This document shows positions 1 to 8,039 of a stretch of 64,000 bases of DNA, one piece after another (position 1 is the first letter of the stretch; every line of letters begins with the position of its first letter). The DNA comes from Bifidobacterium myosotis (GTDB taxonomy: Bacteria; Actinomycetota; Actinomycetes; Actinomycetales; Bifidobacteriaceae), in the NCBI RefSeq assembly GCF_002259745.1, contig NZ_MWWW01000027.1, forward strand, positions 1 through 64,000. Direction: 5' to 3'. The translations under genes were made by a program, and so were the position numbers. Below the pieces are notes generated by a model, which was not told the DNA's origin, made no database searches, and was given only the letters and a program-made list of their open reading frames with translations.

Positions 1-352
1 CACCGCTCCGGTTCGCCTCGCGCCACCGGTGCACGTACCGCAACGTGGTCGAATACTCGCCATCGTAATCAGTCTCCGCGAGCAGACGCTCGTGCACCCG
101 TTTGATCGTGTGACGCTGCTTGCGGGGCATCAACCGGTCCGCCTCCAGCCACGAATCCACCAGATGCGTGTACGGGTCGATCTTCGAACCATACCGACGA
201 TCCGTCTTCGGCCTGGGCGAGCAATCCCGCATATCCGCGTACTTCGCGACCGTCCCGCGATCGACATGCAGCCGCCGCGCTATCTGCGCGCGGGACAATC
301 CCTGCCGATCAAGTCTCCTGATATCCTGCACCATGGGCATCGGTATCGCCAT
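1..352 (-). CDS. istA: IS21-type transposase IstA, N-terminal part (cut by window edge)
   Basis: Reading the minus strand from an ATG at 352 gives an open frame to the window edge. It starts MAIPMPMVQDIRRLD and contains a helix-turn-helix of the type GLSRAQIARRLHVDRGTVAKY near residues 19-38, the usual N-terminal DNA-binding module of IstA transposases of the IS21 family. Only about 117 residues are visible; the DDE catalytic core would lie left of the window. A good ribosome site (GGAAAGG) sits just upstream of the ATG. The element's end lies near 526, where two copies of a 13-bp motif occur. IS21 elements normally carry istB after istA, which would also be off the left edge. Family assignment is fairly sure; whether the copy is intact cannot be seen. 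Confidence 0.75.
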   Translation of the reverse strand, partial: MAIPMPMVQDIRRLDRQGLSRAQIARRLHVDRGTVAKYADMRDCSPRPKTDRRYGSKIDPYTHLVDSWLEADRLMPRKQRHTIKRVHERLLAETDYDGEYSTTLRYVHRWREANRSG

Positions 353-457
353 GTTCCTTTCCTTCCCGAGCCTTCGGCCAGCGGCAACCGGCCGAAACCA
401 AAACGAATTGCAACTCGGGAATATACAGACAGGCGAACCGACGTCCCACTACCAAGT

Positions 458-526
458 ACTGCCAAACCTGAGGAAAACCATCAGCCTACACTGCGGAAAA
501 ACACTGCCAAACCTGTCGAACAAACA
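458..526. repeat. Probable IS21 terminal repeats
   Basis: ACTGCCAAACCTG occurs at 458-470 and again at 503-515, between the istA start and the peptidase remnant. Multiple internal repeats near the ends are typical of IS21-family elements. Read from the other strand the outer end would begin near TGTTTGTTCGACAGG at about 526. The exact tip is not determined because the other end is outside the window. Confidence 0.5.
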
Positions 527-540
527 TTGAAACAAAACAT

Positions 541-712
541 CGCGGCGGCCGCGGCCAGCCCGTTCGGACTCGAATCGATCCGCTGGTCCTCCAAGGCGCT
601 CGCCTTCACCGCGCTCGACATCCTCACCGACCCCGCATTGCTGGCCCGCATCAAGGAACAGCATGCGGCCCGCGTCAGGACCCAGGAGGAGGACGTGGCG
701 GCGGCGGTCTGA
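541..712 (+). pseudogene. C-terminal remnant of an M20-type amidohydrolase/peptidase
   Basis: This frame ends at 712 and encodes about 57 residues, including SSKALAFTALDILTDPALLA followed by a charged tail. It resembles the C-terminal helix of M20 family amidohydrolases (AbgB-like), where a run like AKALALTALDLLTDPELLA is common. No start codon or catalytic metal-binding portion is present. The fragment begins right beside the presumed IS21 end, so the natural reading is a gene truncated by the insertion. The frame stays open to the left through the IS end, but that translation is not protein-like. The similarity rests on one short conserved segment, so the family is tentative. Confidence 0.45.
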
Positions 713-834
713 CCTTGGATGCGAAGGGATAGGCCGGCTATTCCAGCGCTGTCCCGCCTGCGCGGCACGATGCAGGTGAATAATGGATGGGGGAGACGGC
801 CTCCGGGCACCGGTTCCATCCGGTCCCGGAACCC

Positions 835-866
835 GGCCCACGGGACCTACCTAATCCCGGTGGGCC
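835..866. other. Stem-loop between the peptidase remnant and the SPOR-like gene
   Basis: GGCCCA-CGGGA (835-845) can pair with TCCCGGTGGGCC (855-866) with one bulged base, loop CCTACCTAA. There is no T-tract. It could be a weak terminator or a leader hairpin for the gene at 921. The rest of 713-920 shows nothing gene-like. Confidence 0.35.
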
Positions 867-920
867 GTATGCTCCCGGTGGCCGGTGGGCCGGCCGGTCT
901 CCGCGGAAAGGCGCAGGAAT

Positions 921-1121
921 ATGAGCGACAGCGACAAGCAGTGGTACTTCAACATGGTCAAGGGCAAGGCCGAGCTCGGCCCGATCTCGCCGATTGAGCA
1001 GCGCATGGGCCCGTACAAGACCAAGGAGGACGCCGAGCACGCCTGGGACATCGTGACCGACCGCAACGCCAAGTGGGAGGAGCAGGACCGCCAGTGGAAC
1101 GGTAAGGGCTACCGTCGTTGA
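921..1121 (+). CDS. Small SPOR-like domain protein
   Basis: A 66-residue acidic/basic soluble protein starting MSDSDKQWYFNMVKG, with no signal peptide or membrane segment. The start at 921 is preferred over an upstream in-frame ATG at 885 because the conserved part begins here and GCAGGAAT gives a ribosome site. The pattern QWYFNMVKGKAELGP...MGPYKTKEDAEHAWDIV resembles small actinobacterial proteins annotated as SPOR-domain (a fold that binds denuded peptidoglycan glycans), where residues such as GPYKTKEDAEHA form the typical repeat. Its role here is unknown. It stands alone, followed by a strong terminator at 1224-1259. Confidence 0.6.
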   Translation: MSDSDKQWYFNMVKGKAELGPISPIEQRMGPYKTKEDAEHAWDIVTDRNAKWEEQDRQWNGKGYRR

Positions 1122-1223
1122 CCGTTTGCTGACCCCGGTGGATACCGCTACCTTGGGGGCAATTGTGACCGCACTTGCCCGCAACGTGGCTATACCATGT
1201 CCATAGTGCGTCCGCATAGTGGG

Positions 1224-1259
1224 AAACCGCTCATTCTTACATAGTGGCCTGAGCGGTTT
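1224..1259 (+). terminator. Rho-independent terminator after the SPOR-like gene
   Basis: AAACCGCTCA (1224-1233) pairs perfectly with TGAGCGGTTT (1250-1259), loop of 16, ending in TTTT. Confidence 0.8.
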
Positions 1260-1332
1260 TCACTTCGAAATTCAAATCATTGCGGTACACAACAGGCTTG
1301 AAACCGTTGGAATGATAACGCTCACACTTGAA

Positions 1333-1348
1333 TGTGATATAGCTCACT
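1333..1348. promoter_or_regulatory. CRP/FNR-type palindrome upstream of pflB
   Basis: TGTGA (1333-1337), six-base spacer TATAGC, TCACT (1344-1348). This differs by one base from the classic TGTGA-N6-TCACA site of CRP/FNR-family regulators. It lies about 94 bases before the pflB start codon, in an otherwise gene-free 320-base region. Control of pflB by such a regulator is inference. Confidence 0.55.
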
Positions 1349-1441
1349 CGTGATTTCAGCTTTTCCCAAGGCTGTGCAAACTACACTTGGTCTCAATGGT
1401 TCCGTGAAGATGCGGAACCGCAACCCCATTAAAGGAGTGAC

Positions 1442-3817
1442 ATGACCGCAGTAGAGAATGCAGCTGTCTCCCAGGAGGAGCTTGAAGCCAAGGCTTGGGA
1501 AGGCTTCGCCGAGGGCAACTGGCAGAAGGACATTGATGTCCGCGACTTCATCCAGAAGAACTACACCCCGTACGAGGGTGACGAGTCCTTCCTGGCTCCG
1601 GCGACCGAAAAGACCAAGCACCTGTGGAAGTACCTCGACGACAACTACCTGGCCGTCGAGCGTAAGCAGCGCGTCTACGACGTGGACACCCACACCCCGG
1701 CCGACATCGACGCCTTCCCGGCCGGCTACATCGACTCCCCGGAGGTCGACAACGTGATCGTCGGCCTGCAGACCGACGTGCCGTGCAAGCGCGCCATGAT
1801 GCCGAACGGCGGCTGGCGCATGGTCGAGCAGGCCATCCGCGAGGCTGGCAAGGAGCCGGACCCGGAGATCAAGAAGATCTTCACCAAGTACCGCAAGACC
1901 CACAACGACGGTGTCTTCGGTGTCTACACCAAGCAGATCAAGGTCGCCCGCCACAACAAGATCCTCACCGGCCTGCCGGATGCCTACGGCCGTGGCCGCA
2001 TCATCGGCGACTACCGTCGTGTGGCCCTGTACGGCGTCAACAAGCTGATCGCCTTCAAGAAGCGCGACAAGGACTCCGTGCCGTACCGCAACGACTTCAC
2101 CGAGCCGGAGATCGAGCACTGGATCCGCTTCCGTGAGGAGCACGACGAGCAGATCAAGGCCCTGAAGAAGCTCATCAACCTCGGCAACGAGTACGGGCTC
2201 GACCTGTCCCGTCCGGCCCAGACCGCCCAGGAAGCCGTGCAGTGGACCTACATGGGCTACCTGGCCTCCATCAAGTCCCAGGACGGCGCCGCCATGTCCT
2301 TCGGCCGTAACTCCGCCTTCCTCGACTGCTTCATCGAGCGCGACCTCAAGGCCGGCAAGATCACCGAGACCGACGCCCAGGAGCTCATCGACAACATCGT
2401 CATGAAGCTGCGCATCGTGCGCTTCCTGCGTACCAAGGACTACGACAACATCTTCTCCGGTGACCCGTACTGGGCGACCTGGTCCGACGCCGGCTTCGGC
2501 GACGACGGCCGTCCGCTGGTCACCAAGACCTCCTTCCGTCTGCTCAACACCCTGACCCTTGAGCACCTCGGACCTGGCCCCGAGCCGAACATCACCATCT
2601 TCTGGGACCCGAAGCTGCCGGAGGGCTACAAGCGCTTCTGCGCCAAGATCTCCATCGACACCTCGGCCATCCAGTACGAGTCCGACAAGGAGATCCGCTC
2701 CCACTGGGGCGACGACGCCGCCATCGCCTGCTGCGTCTCCCCGATGCGTGTGGGCAAGCAGATGCAGTTCTTCGCCGCCCGCGTGAACTCCGCCAAGGCC
2801 CTGCTGTACGCCATCAACGGCGGCCGCGACGAGATGACCGGCATGCAGGTCATCGACAAGGGCGTGATCGAGCCGATCGCCCCCGAGGCCGACGGCTCCT
2901 TGGACTACGAGAAGGTCAAGGCTAACTACGAGAAGGCTCTCGAATGGCTGTCCGAGACCTACGTCATGGCCCTGAACATCATCCACTACATGCACGATAA
3001 GTACGCCTACGAGTCCATCGAGATGGCCCTGCACGACAAGGAGGTGTACCGCACCCTCGGTTGCGGTATGTCCGGTCTGTCCATCGCCGCCGACTCCCTG
3101 GCCGCCATCAAGTACGCCAAGGTGTACCCGATCACCAACGCCGAGGCCAAGAACCTCGAGGGCCACGAGTACGAGTACGTCGAGGGTGCCGATGACGATC
3201 TGGTCGTGGGCTACCGCACCGACGGCGAGTTCCCGATCTACGGCAACGACGACGACCGCGCCGACGACATCGCCAAGTGGGTCGTCTCCACCGTGATGGG
3301 CCAGGTCAAGCGTCTGCCCGTCTACCGTGGCGCCGTCCCGACCCAGTCCATCCTGACCATCACCTCCAACGTGGAGTACGGCAAGAACACCGGTTCCTTC
3401 CCGTCCGGCCACAAGAAGGGCACCCCATACGCCCCGGGCGCCAACCCGGAGAACGGCATGGACTCCCACGGCATGCTGCCGTCCATGTTCTCCGTCGGCA
3501 AGATCGACTACAACGACGCTCTTGACGGCATCTCGCTGACCAACACCATCACCCCCGATGGCCTTGGCCGCGACGAGGACGAGCGCATCGGCAACCTGGT
3601 CGGCATCCTGGACGCCGGCAACGGCCATGGCCTCTACCACGCCAACATCAACGTGCTGCGCAAGGAGACCATGGAGGACGCCGTCGAGCACCCGGAGAAG
3701 TACCCGCACCTGACCGTGCGCGTCTCCGGCTACGCGGTGAACTTCGTCAAGCTCACCAAGGAGCAGCAGCTCGACGTGATTTCCCGTACCTTCCACCAGG
3801 GCGCCGTCACCGACTGA
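1442..3817 (+). CDS. pflB: Formate C-acetyltransferase (pyruvate formate-lyase)
   Basis: A 791-residue cytosolic glycyl-radical enzyme that splits pyruvate with CoA into acetyl-CoA and formate, giving extra ATP and redox balance in the bifid shunt. Length fits the family (about 760-790). The two catalytic cysteines are adjacent in [10 protein letters not shown] (Cys430 and Cys431), and the radical glycine is in [10 protein letters not shown] near the C-terminus (Gly763). The start ATG follows AAAGGAGTGAC. Codon use is strongly biased to C/G-ending codons, as expected of a highly expressed housekeeping gene. The activase gene pflA follows after a hairpin at 3861. A CRP/FNR-like palindrome lies upstream. 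Confidence 0.97.
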   Translation: MTAVENAAVSQEELEAKAWEGFAEGNWQKDIDVRDFIQKNYTPYEGDESFLAPATEKTKHLWKYLDDNYLAVERKQRVYDVDTHTPADIDAFPAGYIDSPEVDNVIVGLQTDVPCKRAMMPNGGWRMVEQAIREAGKEPDPEIKKIFTKYRKTHNDGVFGVYTKQIKVARHNKILTGLPDAYGRGRIIGDYRRVALYGVNKLIAFKKRDKDSVPYRNDFTEPEIEHWIRFREEHDEQIKALKKLINLGNEYGLDLSRPAQTAQEAVQWTYMGYLASIKSQDGAAMSFGRNSAFLDCFIERDLKAGKITETDAQELIDNIVMKLRIVRFLRTKDYDNIFSGDPYWATWSDAGFGDDGRPLVTKTSFRLLNTLTLEHLGPGPEPNITIFWDPKLPEGYKRFCAKISIDTSAIQYESDKEIRSHWGDDAAIACCVSPMRVGKQMQFFAARVNSAKALLYAINGGRDEMTGMQVIDKGVIEPIAPEADGSLDYEKVKANYEKALEWLSETYVMALNIIHYMHDKYAYESIEMALHDKEVYRTLGCGMSGLSIAADSLAAIKYAKVYPITNAEAKNLEGHEYEYVEGADDDLVVGYRTDGEFPIYGNDDDRADDIAKWVVSTVMGQVKRLPVYRGAVPTQSILTITSNVEYGKNTGSFPSGHKKGTPYAPGANPENGMDSHGMLPSMFSVGKIDYNDALDGISLTNTITPDGLGRDEDERIGNLVGILDAGNGHGLYHANINVLRKETMEDAVEHPEKYPHLTVRVSGYAVNFVKLTKEQQLDVISRTFHQGAVTD

Positions 3818-3860
3818 TTCGTCGAATGACCGCGACCGTGTGAAACGGTAGAACGATGAA

Positions 3861-3882
3861 GGGGTGGGATTCGTCCCGCCCC
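3861..3882 (+). terminator. Hairpin between pflB and pflA
   Basis: GGGGTGGGA (3861-3869) pairs with TCCCGCCCC (3874-3882), one G-T pair, loop TTCG, followed by TTCCGTTTG. It probably gives partial termination or protects the abundant pflB transcript. Confidence 0.6.
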
Positions 3883-3943
3883 TTCCGTTTGCCCGGTCCA
3901 ACCCACTTTTCGGACAATCGTATTCAGGAACAGGAGGACAACG

Positions 3944-4822
3944 ATGCCCGGTAACCAGTTCCGCACCACCACGCGCCATATGCTGCGCGAATCCAAGACG
4001 TACGCCTCACAGACCCTCATGGGCGGTCTGTCCGGCTTTGAATCGCCCATCGGTCTCGACCGCCGCGACCGACTCGCCGCGCTGAAGTCCGGCGATATCG
4101 GCTTCGTCCACTCATGGGACATCAACACCTCGGTCGACGGGCCGGGCACGCGCATGACCGTGTTCATGTCCGGATGCCCGTTGCGCTGCCAGTACTGCCA
4201 GAACCCGGACACCTGGAAGATGCGCGACGGCAAGCCCGTGTACCTCGACGCCATGATCAAGAAGGTGGACCGCTACAAGGACCTGTTCAAGGCCACCCAC
4301 GGTGGCATCACGTTCTCCGGCGGCGAGTCCATGATGCAGCCCGCATTCGTCTCGCGCGTGTTCCACGCGGCCAAGGAGATGGGCGTGCACACCTGCCTCG
4401 ACACCTCCGGCTTCCTCAACACCAACTACACGGACGAGATGCTCGAGGACATCGACCTGTGCCTGCTGGATGTCAAGTCCGGCAACGAGGAGACCTACCA
4501 CAAGGTCACCGGCGGCACGCTGCAGCCCACCATCGATTTCGGGCAGCGCCTGGCCAAGGCCGGCAAGAAGATCTGGGTGCGATTCGTGCTCGTGCCGGGG
4601 TTGACGGATTCCGAGGAGAATGTGGAGCAGGTGGCTGAGATCTGCGAGACGTTCGGCGATGCCGTGGAGCACATCGATGTGCTTGGTTTCCATCAGCTTG
4701 GCCGTCCGAAGTGGCATGAGCTGCGTATCCCGTACCCGTTGGAGAACCAGAAGGGCCCGAACGCCGCGACGCGCGAGCGTGTGGCCAACCAGTTCAAGGC
4801 CCACGGCTTCACCGTGTACTAA
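3944..4822 (+). CDS. pflA: Pyruvate formate-lyase activating enzyme (radical SAM)
   Basis: A 292-residue radical SAM protein that abstracts the glycine hydrogen of PflB to form the active radical. The 4Fe-4S motif CxxxCxxC is at Cys78, Cys82 and Cys85 (GCPLRCQYCQNPD), and the SAM-binding GGE motif is in TFSGGESMM. GGAGGACAACG precedes the ATG. The protein has about 45 more N-terminal residues than short PflA versions. The last 240 bases (4583-4822, including the stop) are repeated almost identically at 14250-14489, on the far side of a 9.4-kb AT-richer island, so this 3' end was the insertion point. Confidence 0.95.
   Translation: MPGNQFRTTTRHMLRESKTYASQTLMGGLSGFESPIGLDRRDRLAALKSGDIGFVHSWDINTSVDGPGTRMTVFMSGCPLRCQYCQNPDTWKMRDGKPVYLDAMIKKVDRYKDLFKATHGGITFSGGESMMQPAFVSRVFHAAKEMGVHTCLDTSGFLNTNYTDEMLEDIDLCLLDVKSGNEETYHKVTGGTLQPTIDFGQRLAKAGKKIWVRFVLVPGLTDSEENVEQVAEICETFGDAVEHIDVLGFHQLGRPKWHELRIPYPLENQKGPNAATRERVANQFKAHGFTVY
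4583..4822 (+). repeat. Left copy of 240-bp island-flanking direct repeat (pflA 3' end)
   Basis: This stretch encodes the last 79 codons and stop of pflA. The second copy at 14250-14489 has the same length. By eye six positions differ, five at silent codon positions plus TAA versus TAG. Confidence 0.9.
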
Positions 4823-4840
4823 TGGATCGCCGATATGCCA

Positions 4841-4889
4841 TGGGCGTGTAGCCAATCAACTCGCTGGGATGATTGGCTGCACGCCCATA
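4841..4889. terminator. Long hairpin between convergent pflA and the GH13 gene
   Basis: A 19-base arm (4841-4859) pairs with 4871-4889 with a single G-T pair, loop of 11. There is no long T-run on either side, but the position between converging genes suits a bidirectional terminator. Confidence 0.7.
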
Positions 4890-4943
4890 AGCACCATGGC
4901 AAAAATGCGAGGAGGACACGGAATTCCTCATTACGCGATGGGT

Positions 4944-6845
4944 TTAGTCGTGTACCTGCCAGATATGGAATGCGGGGCCACTTGAAGGCATCGGTGAGCC
5001 TTTCTTAAGGTCGTCACCATCGGTAAGGCTTTCTGCATTGACGGTCGAAATCAATGGAGCATGATGTTTGCGACTGATTTCGATTATCAATGTTTCGGTT
5101 TTATCTGCACGCTCGAAAATGATGGTGTCATCGTCGTGGCGATACCAGCGTAATCCACCATCCTGCAGGGCCTTGTGATTATGCCTGAGCGTTATCAACA
5201 ACCGATACAATTCGTATACGCTGTGATCCCAGTGGTCTGGATTCCAAGGAAAGGGTTGCCGTCCTTCTTCAAGGCCTCGTCCTTCCAAACCGACTTCATC
5301 TCCGGAGAAAATGGAGGGTATGCCGGGAAGCGTCATCTGCAGAGCAATGCCGAGAGCTTGGAAAGTGCCCGCTATGCTGCGGAACCGGGATGTGTCGTGA
5401 GAATCCAATAGATTCATGCTGGCAAGGCATGACTGCCAAGGCACCAAAGTCGTGAAGGCCTGCATGGATTTGACCATAGCTTCGCCGCCATAGTGAGCCG
5501 GTACGCCGGGAGCTCCCCATTCGCTACTTGGATGATGCCGGCCGAGCCACGCCCATGTCGGCTTGGTAAAGGCGGCATAGGACATTGTGCCATGCCACCC
5601 GGGGCCTTGAAGTGTCTGGGATGCGTCAAACTGATGTTCTGCGATGAGTAGTGTGTCAGTATCGGCCGTTTCCATGGTCGAACGTGTCTGTTCTGCGACG
5701 TTTTCGTTGAGATTTATATCTCGATAGATTCCGGCAGATTGCGCGACATCTATGCGCCATCCGTCCAGTCCAAAATCTTGAATATATCTGGCCACGACCG
5801 ATTGAGCACCTGCGTAGAGTCTCCGTTGGAGCTCATGCGAGCGATGGTCAAATTTAGGCAAGGTCTTCACGCCATCGAATGTGGCGTACGAGGCTCGGTC
5901 GTCCTGATCGAAGTAATAGAAGCCTGCTTCCTGACTGTTGGGATCATGCTGTCCTGTCACGAACCAATCGTGAGTTGCGCCCGAATGGTTAAGCGTCAGA
6001 TCGCCAATGATCCGAATTCCAATGTGATGGGCGCAATCGATCAGGTAGTGTAATGCTTCGTCTCCTCCAAGGAATGGATCGACATGGTCGAAGGTCGCTG
6101 CATCGTAGCGGTGATTCGATTCGGCCGGGAAGAAAGGAGTGAGATAAATAACGTTCGCTCCGAGATTTTTTATGTAGTCCAGATGCTCGGCGATTCCCCA
6201 AAGTGATCCGCCGTACATCTGTCTGACGGCGTCTGGTGTATGCGCGGCCACTGGCGTGTCCCATGTCACGGGGATGGCCCAGTCGGGCTGTCCTTCGATA
6301 GGATGCACTGTCGAGCAGGCGAATCGGTCCGGGAAAATCTGATAAATGACAGCGTTTTGTACCCATTCCGGTACATGGAAAGTGCTGAGTCGAAAATCAT
6401 GCGAATCGGGAATGTCGTATGAGTAAAGACCGAGGCCGTTGAGCCAGATATTGCCATGTTCCGTCACCAACAGGAACCGATAACTGGTGAGCGTGTTCCA
6501 GATTTTGATGGAACCGGTCCACCATGATTCCTCGGGATTGTCATGGACAATATGTGCTTGCGTATAGTGTGGCTCTCCATCCACTACAACTCGTATAAAA
6601 ACTTGTTTGACTGGAAACATATGCGATATGCGGATGGACAGGTTGACGATATCGTCGATGCAAGGCCGGGCATTATCGACATATAACGGAGAACCGTCAT
6701 GATGGGCGAGTGGCCCCTGCAAAAAAAGTTTTTTGTTGTACACAACGCTCCCTTCGCGTTCGTATTGCATTCTTAAATGTAATGGTGAACGATGAACCAG
6801 GAAGTAGATTTCTCCTTTGTGTTGTTTTATTTCTGTTATTTGCAA
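4944..6845 (-). CDS. GH13 cyclomaltodextrinase/neopullulanase-type glucosidase, intracellular
   Basis: A 633-residue enzyme without signal peptide. An N-terminal beta-rich region (about 1-155) looks like the CBM34-type domain of cyclodextrin- and maltodextrin-hydrolysing GH13 enzymes, followed by the TIM barrel starting YQIFPDRF (about 168). The catalytic set is complete: Asp366 in DGWRID, Glu403 in LLIAEH, and His483/Asp484 in LLDSHDTSRF. It should hydrolyse linear or cyclic alpha-1,4-glucans after uptake. The frame opens with TTG at 6845; no strong ribosome site is seen and the first ATG is at residue 26, inside the presumed first domain. It is transcribed divergently from the LacI gene only 29 bases away. 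AT-richer than the flanking chromosome. Alternatives: neopullulanase or alpha-glucosidase. Confidence 0.8.
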   Translation of the reverse strand: MQITEIKQHKGEIYFLVHRSPLHLRMQYEREGSVVYNKKLFLQGPLAHHDGSPLYVDNARPCIDDIVNLSIRISHMFPVKQVFIRVVVDGEPHYTQAHIVHDNPEESWWTGSIKIWNTLTSYRFLLVTEHGNIWLNGLGLYSYDIPDSHDFRLSTFHVPEWVQNAVIYQIFPDRFACSTVHPIEGQPDWAIPVTWDTPVAAHTPDAVRQMYGGSLWGIAEHLDYIKNLGANVIYLTPFFPAESNHRYDAATFDHVDPFLGGDEALHYLIDCAHHIGIRIIGDLTLNHSGATHDWFVTGQHDPNSQEAGFYYFDQDDRASYATFDGVKTLPKFDHRSHELQRRLYAGAQSVVARYIQDFGLDGWRIDVAQSAGIYRDINLNENVAEQTRSTMETADTDTLLIAEHQFDASQTLQGPGWHGTMSYAAFTKPTWAWLGRHHPSSEWGAPGVPAHYGGEAMVKSMQAFTTLVPWQSCLASMNLLDSHDTSRFRSIAGTFQALGIALQMTLPGIPSIFSGDEVGLEGRGLEEGRQPFPWNPDHWDHSVYELYRLLITLRHNHKALQDGGLRWYRHDDDTIIFERADKTETLIIEISRKHHAPLISTVNAESLTDGDDLKKGSPMPSSGPAFHIWQVHD

Positions 6846-6880
6846 TACAGTTTCAGTGGCTGCATAATGAATGCATGACT
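6846..6880. promoter_or_regulatory. Very short divergent control region with palindrome
   Basis: Only 29 bases separate the GH13 start (6845) from the LacI start (6875). TGCAT-AATGA-ATGCA (6861-6875) is an inverted repeat overlapping the LacI start codon and could be an operator. The promoters must overlap the coding ends, or the true starts lie a little further in. Confidence 0.35.
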
Positions 6881-7897
6881 TCTCATCTGGACCAGATTGC
6901 CAAGCAGGCGGCGGTAAGTAAGGCGACGGTATCCCGTGTACTTAATGAACGGCCGGGAGTGAGCCCGCAAATGCGCAGGGCCGTGCTTACGGCCATCGAT
7001 GTATTGGGTCTGGAAAGGCCGAGCGGACTGCGACCTCGTAGTTCCGGGCTGGTCGGATTGATATTGCCGAGTCTGGAGGATCCGGTGTATCCGGTTTTCG
7101 CTCAAGTCGTTTCCACGAATCTTGCACGTCTTGGATATACTCCGGTGCTGTGCATACAGGATCGTGATGGCGTTGGCGAGGATGAGTATGTGGGTATGTT
7201 GCTCGATCGCGGAGTTTCCGGGATCATATTCGTCGCCGGGCAACATGCTGACACAAGAACCGATCGTTCCCGGTATGACAGTCTGGTGGCTCAGCGGCTT
7301 CCGATTGTGTTCGTGAAAGGATTTCTTGAGAATCTGGATGCTCCGTTCGTATCCAGCGACGATCAGGCTGCAGGGGAATTGGCCGTTCGGCACCTTGCGG
7401 TTCTTGGCCATCGCAAAATCGGCCTGATTCTCCCGTCTGGAACGAATATTTCGGCTACGCGCCAGGCTGAAGGGTACCGAAGGGCGATGGCCGAATCGTT
7501 TGGCGCAAATGCGGAACAGTGGGTCGATATCAGTTTTGAGGGCGAGGAAGGCGGATATGCCGGCGCGATACGCCTGCTGGATAAAGGAGTGACTGGATAC
7601 GTCTGTGGCTCCGACCTGCTGGCTTTGGGCGCGATTCGTGCATTGCGCCAGCGTGGGAAGAAGGTACCTCAGGATGTGTCGGTGATTGGATATGGAGATT
7701 CTCCATTGATGGCTCATACCGATCCGCCGCTGACCACGGTGAGGCAGCCGATGCTGTCCATGGGCACTTTTGCTGCGCATGCATTGATTAATCGCATACA
7801 GGGCAATGACGCCGTTGACGGGGAGTCGCTGTTTCCTCCGGAACTGGTTATTCGCAGTTCTACCGCACCAAGGAACAAGCATTTCACAATGGATTGA
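6875..7897 (+). CDS. LacI-family transcriptional regulator
   Basis: A 340-residue repressor of usual LacI length. The N-terminal helix-turn-helix is DQIAKQAAVSKATVSRVLNE (residues 5-24), followed by a periplasmic-binding-protein-like ligand domain with conserved pieces such as SDDQAAGELAVRHL and VSVIGYGD. The start at 6875 is chosen because the HTH begins there; the frame extends upstream without resembling the family. It lies between a divergent GH13 hydrolase and the sugar-importer genes, so it most likely controls this cassette in response to maltodextrin or cyclodextrin. Part of the AT-richer island. Confidence 0.9.
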   Translation: MTSHLDQIAKQAAVSKATVSRVLNERPGVSPQMRRAVLTAIDVLGLERPSGLRPRSSGLVGLILPSLEDPVYPVFAQVVSTNLARLGYTPVLCIQDRDGVGEDEYVGMLLDRGVSGIIFVAGQHADTRTDRSRYDSLVAQRLPIVFVKGFLENLDAPFVSSDDQAAGELAVRHLAVLGHRKIGLILPSGTNISATRQAEGYRRAMAESFGANAEQWVDISFEGEEGGYAGAIRLLDKGVTGYVCGSDLLALGAIRALRQRGKKVPQDVSVIGYGDSPLMAHTDPPLTTVRQPMLSMGTFAAHALINRIQGNDAVDGESLFPPELVIRSSTAPRNKHFTMD

Positions 7898-7914
7898 TGA
7901 TGCATGAAATAGTG

Positions 7915-7930
7915 TTGCAATTATCTGCAA
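7915..7930. promoter_or_regulatory. Candidate LacI-type operator upstream of the importer operon
   Basis: TTGCA (7915-7919), spacer ATTATC, TGCAA (7926-7930) is a perfect inverted repeat of the kind bound by LacI-family repressors. A possible -10 element CATAAT is at 7942-7947. It lies between the LacI gene and the binding-protein gene. Confidence 0.45.
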
Positions 7931-8039
7931 AACTTATTCGACATAATGAAACATCTGAATTGTCGCCATTCTGACTGTTAGCTTGGAAATCAGAGACAAC
8001 GGCACAACATCGTGCAGGTCTCTCAGAAAGGCGGAAGTC

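Noticed and set aside
1322..3979. 885-residue minus-strand open frame
   Set aside because: Antisense shadow of pflB caused by strong GC codon bias; Val/Leu/Gly/His-rich with no domain.
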